A stretch of 9,067 bases of DNA. Source: a bacterium. Its GTDB lineage: Bacteria; Hydrothermota; UBA3073; JACQXS01; JAUWAR01. This document shows positions 5,620 to 9,067 of this stretch, piece by piece. Made by a program: the position numbers and the translations under genes. The stretch spans positions 1 to 9,067 of the forward strand of contig JAUWAR010000048.1 of assembly GCA_030601965.1 (NCBI GenBank). The letters run 5' to 3'. Under the pieces are notes generated by a model. That model was not told the DNA's origin and made no database searches. It saw only the letters and a list, made by a program, of their open reading frames with translations. Within the stretch, counting starts at the first letter, position 1; each line of letters begins with the position of its first letter.

Positions 5620-6765
5620 GAGTCTATTCATTACCCTCTCTGCCGCCTCATGCTTTGAAACTAATGGAAATTTTTCTATATTGCCTTTTTTATCTATTAG
5701 AATCAGTTTGCACTCATCAGCACCAGGAGTGGATATATCATTTGCAATTATGAGGTCTAATTTTTTATCTTTCAGTTTTTTCTTTGCATTCTCTATTAAA
5801 TTCTCTGTATCAAGTGCAAACCCTACGATAAAGAGTTTTTTCTCTTTCTGCCTCACTGCTTTGAGTATGTCATCAGTTTGTCTCAATGCAAGGCTAAAGC
5901 CTTGCCCTACTTTCTTGACTTTTGATATAGAGGGAGATAAGGGAGTATAATCAGCAACTGCCGCTGACATAATTAAAATATCGACATTTTTTACTCTTTT
6001 TAATACTTCATTCTTCATTTCCTTTGCAGTTTTGACTCTTATTAGATTTCCTGAGAAAGTTAAAGTGTCAGATACAATCCCGCTGATAAGGGTTGCCTCT
6101 GCCCCTCTTGTTTGAGCTGCCTCTGCTAAGGCATAGCCCATTTTTCCAGAGGACCTGTTAGAAATATACCTTACAGGATCTATATCCTCCTCTGTTCTCC
6201 CAGCAGTGATAAGAACTCTTTTACCCGCAAGATCTTTTGAAGAAACAAGAATTTTCTCACAGAATCCTACTATCTTTTCTGGCAAAGGTAATCTTCCTTT
6301 GCCGATTTCAAGGTTCGCAAGTGCTCCTTTTTCAGGCTCAATAAAATAATATCCAATAGACTTTAATTTTTTGATATTCTCCTGCAAGATTGGATTTTTC
6401 CACATCTCTTTATTCATAGAAGGAGCGAATACACAAGGTGCCTTTCGTGCAGAAATTATTGTTGTGAGTGCATCGTCTGCTATTCCACAGGAGACTTTGT
6501 TTATAATATTATAAGTGGCAGGGACAACAAGAATCAAATCTACATCTTGAAGGTCTATATGTATAGGTGTTTTTCTGGGAGTAAAAAGGTCGGCTATAAC
6601 TTCATTGTTTGAAAGGGTTGTTACTGAAAGAGGAGTTACAAAATGTTGTGCGTCTTTGGTAAGACACCCTGTACAATCTGTGCCCTTTTTTTTGAAAACC
6701 CTGATGACTTCAAGTGCCTTATATGCAGATATACTACCTGTAATGCCAATGAGTATTTTGTGCAT
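5608..6765 (-). CDS. coaBC: Bifunctional phosphopantothenoylcysteine decarboxylase / phosphopantothenate-cysteine ligase
   Basis: A 385-residue two-domain cytosolic enzyme of coenzyme A synthesis that joins cysteine to 4'-phosphopantothenate (CoaB) and decarboxylates the product with FMN (CoaC). CoaC domain, about 1-175: GITGSISAYKALE (7-19), HIDL with catalytic H69, PATYN (82-86) and the APSMNKEMW substrate motif (114-122). CoaB domain, about 182-385: VLITAGRTEEDIDPVRYISNRSSGKMG (184-210 region), SAAVADY (267-273), SKVKK (281-285) and VGFALDTENL (314-323). Odd: the usual LACG..G.GR flap reads LANLEIGKGR (149-158), so the reductive cysteine (Cys158 in E. coli) is replaced by N151. A palindromic element encodes VGQGFSLA (286-293) directly after the active-site lysine region, and another supplies the stop. 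Start: ATG at 6763-6765, giving the standard MHKILIGITGS N-terminus; no Shine-Dalgarno is seen. It follows rpoZ as in many bacteria. Confidence 0.95.
   Translation of the reverse strand: MHKILIGITGSISAYKALEVIRVFKKKGTDCTGCLTKDAQHFVTPLSVTTLSNNEVIADLFTPRKTPIHIDLQDVDLILVVPATYNIINKVSCGIADDALTTIISARKAPCVFAPSMNKEMWKNPILQENIKKLKSIGYYFIEPEKGALANLEIGKGRLPLPEKIVGFCEKILVSSKDLAGKRVLITAGRTEEDIDPVRYISNRSSGKMGYALAEAAQTRGAEATLISGIVSDTLTFSGNLIRVKTAKEMKNEVLKRVKNVDILIMSAAVADYTPLSPSISKVKKVGQGFSLALRQTDDILKAVRQKEKKLFIVGFALDTENLIENAKKKLKDKKLDLIIANDISTPGADECKLILIDKKGNIEKFPLVSKHEAAERVMNRLVGV
5888..5910 (-). repeat. In-frame GCAAGGCT-type palindromic element inside coaBC
   Basis: A perfect copy (GCAAGGCT-AA-AGCCTTGC then CCTAC). 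On the minus strand it encodes VGQGFSLA, residues 286-293 of CoaBC, between SKVKK and the TDDIL block. Compared from memory with ordinary CoaB sequences (KIKK, about nine residues ending L-x-L, then TPDIL), the length of this stretch appears normal. If so, the element replaced host codons rather than simply lengthening the protein. Confidence 0.85.
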
Positions 6766-6776
6766 AAGTCTTGTTC

Positions 6777-6848
6777 TGTCATTGCGAGCGTTAGCGAAGC
6801 AATCTCATCACTTAAGATTGCTTCGTCGCTTTGCTCCTCGCAATGACA
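6777..6848. repeat. Long imperfect inverted repeat, TGTCATTGCGAG family
   Basis: The left arm TGTCATTGCGAGCGTTAGCG... (6777-6805) pairs with the reverse complement of 6815-6848 (TGTCATTGCGAGGAGCAAAG...). Both end in GAAGCAATCT and flank a 9-nt loop; one arm carries about five extra bases. This would form a strong hairpin. TGTCATTGCGAG...GAAGCAATC repeats are widespread in diverse bacteria. The element starts 11 nt upstream of the coaBC ATG and separates it from rpoZ. A single-arm relative occurs at 9012-9050. Confidence 0.85.
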
Positions 6849-6856
6849 CGCTGTTT

Positions 6857-6879
6857 GCAAGGCTAAAGCCTTGCCCTAC
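6857..6879 (-). repeat. GCAAGGCT-type palindromic element carrying the rpoZ stop codon
   Basis: A perfect copy (8-bp arms, AA centre, CCTAC tag). On the minus strand its first bases GTAGGG supply the TAG stop (6876-6878) of the omega-subunit gene. It lies 8 nt from the long TGTCATTGCGAG hairpin, so two repeat families fill the rpoZ-coaBC gap. Confidence 0.85.
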
Positions 6880-7082
6880 TTATTATTCCCCGAACTATCT
6901 TCTTTATGCTTTTTAAAGAATGAATTAATTGCCTGGAGGCTAAATTTCGTCTCTTTATCCTCAGATACCTCAAAGAGTCTCTTTCCCTCTTTGCACATTT
7001 CTATAATTGCCTCGTACTTATTGTCCATATATTTCCATATGTCCTCTACCCAGGGCTCTCCTACATTCTTTTTGTTTTGCAT
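6876..7082 (-). CDS. rpoZ: Divergent RNA polymerase omega subunit
   Basis: A small 68-residue protein. Omega binds the beta' subunit and helps assemble RNA polymerase. Seen: MDNKYEAIIEMCKEGKRL (19-36), which aligns with the omega core of the type G-N-R-[FY]-[DE]-hydrophobic...A-[KR]-R-A-R-Q-L, and KFSLQAINSFFKKH (46-59), which fits the later T-x-x-A-[LI]-x-E-[IL] helix. Similarity is weak, as the RAR motif is not intact, so the call leans on context: it lies between gmk and coaBC, the usual place of rpoZ. Start: ATG at 7080-7082, overlapping the end of gmk by 22 nt and preceded by AAAGGTGG (7087-7094). The TAG stop is borrowed from a palindromic element, so the original C-terminus may have been longer or shorter. 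Confidence 0.75.
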   Translation of the reverse strand: MQNKKNVGEPWVEDIWKYMDNKYEAIIEMCKEGKRLFEVSEDKETKFSLQAINSFFKKHKEDSSGNNK

Positions 7083-7645
7083 TGTTCCACCTTTATTATA
7101 GATTCCACCATCTCTACAGTAGAATCTAAATTTTTATTGATAATTAAATAGTCAAATTCTTTTCTATGTTTCATCTCTTGTTCTGCGCTTTTAAGCCTTG
7201 TTTTAATAATATCTGGAGAGTCTTTACCCCTTTTGAGTAGTCTCTTTTCCAATTCTTTTATTGAGGGTGGTAAAATAAAGATAAACACACCATTAGGGTA
7301 TATCTTCTTTATTTTTTGTGCCCCCTGAATATCAATATCCATAAGCACACTCTTTCCCTGTTTTAAAAAGTCTAACACAGATTCTTTTGGTGTGCCATAA
7401 AGGTCGCCGTAAACTTCAGCCCATTCGTAAAGTTTCCCCTGGTTAATTCTCTTCTCAAATGTTGGTCTATCCAGGAAATAATAATCCCTGCCATCTATTT
7501 CATTATCCCTTTTCTTTCGTGTTGTGCAAGAAATAGAGTACTCAACATTTTTTAATCTCTCTGATACGGCTTTTGCAATTGTGGTCTTTCCTGCTCCAGA
7601 AGGTGCTGAAATAACAATTATAAATGGCTCACAAGACATTTTCAA
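7061..7645 (-). CDS. gmk: Guanylate kinase
   Basis: A 194-residue cytosolic enzyme that phosphorylates GMP to GDP with ATP. Seen: the P-loop SAPSGAGKTT (13-22), the GMP-binding segment SISCTTRKKRDNEIDGRDYYFL (37-58 region) with Y55-Y56, YEWAEVYGDLYGTP (73-86), DIDIQGA (103-109) and the lid arginines R135, R139 and R150 around KRLLKRGKDSP. The length is near the family norm of about 200. Start: codon 1 is TTG (7643-7645), 5 nt after AAGGGA (7651-7656). The ATG at codon 3 (7637-7639), 11 nt from the same site, is an equally good choice. Either start overlaps the end of yicC, which suggests translational coupling. The stop is TAG at 7061-7063. Confidence 0.95.
   Translation of the reverse strand: MKMSCEPFIIVISAPSGAGKTTIAKAVSERLKNVEYSISCTTRKKRDNEIDGRDYYFLDRPTFEKRINQGKLYEWAEVYGDLYGTPKESVLDFLKQGKSVLMDIDIQGAQKIKKIYPNGVFIFILPPSIKELEKRLLKRGKDSPDIIKTRLKSAEQEMKHRKEFDYLIINKNLDSTVEMVESIIKVEQCKTKRM
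7087..7094 (-). promoter_or_regulatory. Shine-Dalgarno of the omega-subunit gene inside gmk
   Basis: AAAGGTGG lies 4 nt upstream of the ATG at 7082 and inside the gmk coding region. It supports the chosen rpoZ start and the 22-nt overlap, and suggests that rpoZ is translated by reinitiation or coupling with gmk. Confidence 0.6.
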
Positions 7646-8492
7646 GTTGTTCCCTTATATCTTCAAGTTCCTTTTTAATCTGTATGCAGAGAAGGGAAAT
7701 CTCTGCATCCTGTGCCTTTGAAGAAACTGTGTTTATTTCCCTTCCCATTTCCTGAGTGAGAAAGGTAAGGTTTTTCCCACAACAAATTTCAGAGTTTGAA
7801 ATAATCTCTTTAAACTTTTCAAGATAGATGCTAAGTCTTGTAATTTCTTCTTCAATGCCTACTCTTTGTGCCAAAAAGGCAATTTCCTGTTCAATTCTTT
7901 TGCCATTTGTCTCTACCATGAGGCGTGCCTCTTTCAGTGAACTAATATTCTTTTTAAGTCTTTTCCTCATATGCTCAATGTGTTTAGGAACTTTCTTTTT
8001 TATATTAGAGAGTGCTTTTTGAATAGAGGTGAGCCTTTTCTGGAAATCTTTCTGAATTTCTTTGCCTTCCTGTTTTCTTGCTTTAATGACCTCACGAGTC
8101 GCTATATCTACTGTTCTTTTAATATCCTTCCATAGAAAAGGTTGGAAGGCGGGTTCTCTGAGTACTCCGTTAAATGTAAGAAGTGTTTGAACAGAGACGC
8201 CTTCTTCAATGTTCAACTTCTTTTTTAAATCTTTGATTCTATTATACCATTTTTTGGCACAATCTATATCCAGATGGGGCACAGCATCAGTCTTCTCCTG
8301 TGCTGTAACTTTAAGTGTAACAGAACCTCTTATAACTTTTTCCCTTAACCCCTTTATTATCATATCCTGGCAACCAGAAAGTTGCGTAGGAATATTTACA
8401 GAAATACTGAAGAACCTGTGATTAAGAGTTCTTATCTCACAATGGATATTTTTAGAGTCACAACTTCCATATCCTGTCATACTATAAAGCAT
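7629..8492 (-). CDS. yicC: YicC/YloC family endoribonuclease
   Basis: A 287-residue protein of normal family length. YicC-type proteins are oligomeric endoribonucleases linked to small-RNA and mRNA turnover. Seen: the N-terminal signature SMTGYG (4-9), RTLNHRFF (21-28), QEGKEIQKDF (141-150), and the strongly conserved C-terminal block EEEITRLSIYLEKF (214-227) ... GKNLTFLTQEMGREINTVSSKA (239-260), ending KKELEDIREQLENV (273-286). Between lies a basic, helical region (150-190). Start: ATG at 8490-8492 (MLYSMTGYG, the usual N-terminus), with only a weak AGGT about 9 nt upstream. The TGA stop at 7629-7631 overlaps gmk. The neighbour order yicC-gmk-rpoZ is conserved in many bacteria. Confidence 0.93.
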   Translation of the reverse strand: MLYSMTGYGSCDSKNIHCEIRTLNHRFFSISVNIPTQLSGCQDMIIKGLREKVIRGSVTLKVTAQEKTDAVPHLDIDCAKKWYNRIKDLKKKLNIEEGVSVQTLLTFNGVLREPAFQPFLWKDIKRTVDIATREVIKARKQEGKEIQKDFQKRLTSIQKALSNIKKKVPKHIEHMRKRLKKNISSLKEARLMVETNGKRIEQEIAFLAQRVGIEEEITRLSIYLEKFKEIISNSEICCGKNLTFLTQEMGREINTVSSKAQDAEISLLCIQIKKELEDIREQLENVL

Positions 8493-8506
8493 TTTATAAA
8501 TACCTA

Positions 8507-8560
8507 AACACCTAAATACCTAAATATTCGGCAATGTCTTTCTTTAGGTATTTAGGTATT
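8507..8560. repeat. Inverted tandem TACCTAAA octamers between dtd and yicC
   Basis: Three head-to-tail octamers TACCTAAA, CACCTAAA and TACCTAAA (8501-8524) face two inverted copies TTTAGGTA (8543-8558). The arms 8507-8524 and 8543-8560 pair over 18 bp with one mismatch around an 18-nt loop. The hairpin fills the dtd-yicC gap and could modulate read-through. No U-tract in a terminator position is seen on the minus strand, so a repeat element is as likely as an attenuator. Confidence 0.75.
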
Positions 8561-8568
8561 TTGGACTT

Positions 8569-9006
8569 TCAGGTATTTATTATAAAGGTTGCTGGTCCTT
8601 CATTTACACTATAGATAAGCATTTTTTCGCCAAATATTCCAGTCTTTATTGGAACCTTTTCAGATTTTAGAGAATTAACAAAAGTATTATAGAGTTCATA
8701 TGCACTATCTGGAGGGCAGGCGCTATCAAAACTGGGTCTATTGCCTTTTTTACAGTCTGCACATAATGTGAACTGAGAGATACCAAGAACCTCTCCTTTT
8801 GTCTCTTTCACAGAAAGGTTCATCTTACCTTGTGCATCCTCAAATATTCGGAAATTAGCACACTTTTTAGCCAGATATTCTGCCTCCTTATTGGTATCGC
8901 CCTGTTCTATGCCAATAAACAAAAGGAGTCCTTTACCAATACTTGCAACAATCTTTCCATTAACATCGCAAGATGCTCTTTTGACTCTCTGGACAAGAAC
9001 CTTCAC
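8569..9006 (-). CDS. dtd: D-aminoacyl-tRNA deacylase
   Basis: A 145-residue homodimeric proofreading enzyme of standard length that hydrolyses D-amino acids, and glycine mischarged on tRNA-Ala, from tRNA. Seen: the canonical N-terminus MKVLVQRVKRASC (1-13), the catalytic SQFTL motif (77-81), GNRPSF (88-93), and TGIFGEKM (122-129) leading to NEGPATF (135-141), which carries the Gly-cisPro motif that rejects L-aminoacyl groups. The ordinary form is N-D-G-P-V-T; the E and A changes leave the G-P pair intact. Start: GTG at 9004-9006. An overlapping ATG at 9006-9008 is out of frame, and no Shine-Dalgarno is seen because a repeat ends 5 nt upstream. The TGA stop at 8569-8571 lies next to the octamer hairpin. 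It is the first visible gene of the probable dtd-yicC-gmk-rpoZ-coaBC-udg operon. Confidence 0.95.
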   Translation of the reverse strand: MKVLVQRVKRASCDVNGKIVASIGKGLLLFIGIEQGDTNKEAEYLAKKCANFRIFEDAQGKMNLSVKETKGEVLGISQFTLCADCKKGNRPSFDSACPPDSAYELYNTFVNSLKSEKVPIKTGIFGEKMLIYSVNEGPATFIINT

Positions 9007-9011
9007 ATTTC

Positions 9012-9050
9012 TGTCATTGCGAGGTCGCCTTAGGCGGCCGAAGCAATCCC
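9012..9050. repeat. TGTCATTGCGAG-family repeat upstream of dtd
   Basis: TGTCATTGCGAGG is followed by a small inner palindrome (GCCTTAGGC) and then GAAGCAATCCC. Both ends match the arms of the element at 6777-6848. As at coaBC, the TTCTGTCATTGCGAG edge faces the gene start, here only 5 nt from the GTG of dtd. The remaining bases to 9067 hold nothing I can identify. Confidence 0.7.
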
Positions 9051-9067
9051 ACTACTGACATACAGGG

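Noticed and set aside
6636..6860. Minus-strand 74-codon frame beginning in CHCEEQSDEA
   Set aside because: The N-terminal peptide is the well-known translation of the TGTCATTGCGAG repeat, and the rest overlaps coaBC out of frame. It is not a gene.
6777..6879. Riboswitch or structured ncRNA upstream of coaBC
   Set aside because: The structure is explained fully by two dispersed repeats; no known riboswitch core is recognisable.

Overview
All ten recognisable genes lie on the minus strand, so the window reads biologically from right (9067) to left (1). The conserved block dtd - yicC - gmk - rpoZ - coaBC, moderate-to-low GC outside the left end, frequent GTG/TTG starts with weak Shine-Dalgarno sequences, and many short palindromic repeats point to a bacterium. 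An uncultivated, repeat-rich lineage (for example an Omnitrophota/Desantisbacteria-type candidate phylum) would fit, but the phylum is a low-confidence guess.

Right half (about 4815-9067): a housekeeping cluster. D-aminoacyl-tRNA deacylase (dtd), a YicC-family endoribonuclease, guanylate kinase, a divergent RNA polymerase omega subunit, bifunctional CoaBC of coenzyme A synthesis and a family-4 Fe-S uracil-DNA glycosylase are tightly spaced, several with overlapping ends, and are probably co-transcribed. The YicC-Gmk-RpoZ-CoaBC order is a classic bacterial arrangement and supports the omega call.

Middle (about 2525-4814): a gap of about 300 bp holding palindromes, a 9-G tract and the C-terminal remnant of a GlcD-type FAD-linked oxidase. 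A MATE-family exporter follows, then a small two-TM protein with a long helical tail, preceded by a good sigma70-like promoter.

Left (1-2524): a head-to-head/tail-to-tail cluster of three palindromes, a DEDDh exonuclease fused to a C-terminal WYL domain, and a DUF262 (GmrS/ParB-like) protein with an HHLFP nuclease-like motif. The DUF262 gene is open for 470 codons and runs off the left edge. It has its own promoter, an operator-like palindrome, a near-perfect Shine-Dalgarno and higher GC towards its 3' end, so it looks like an acquired, separately controlled defence-type gene.

The most unusual feature is a set of short palindromic elements (about 18-24 bp, usually tagged TGTAG or CCTACA at one end) scattered through the window. 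They lie between genes, but also in frame inside two essential-type genes (the uracil-DNA glycosylase and coaBC), and they supply the stop codons of rpoZ and coaBC. They resemble in behaviour the Rickettsia palindromic elements that invade protein-coding genes. A second repeat family (TGTCATTGCGAG...GAAGCAATC) abuts the starts of coaBC and dtd.
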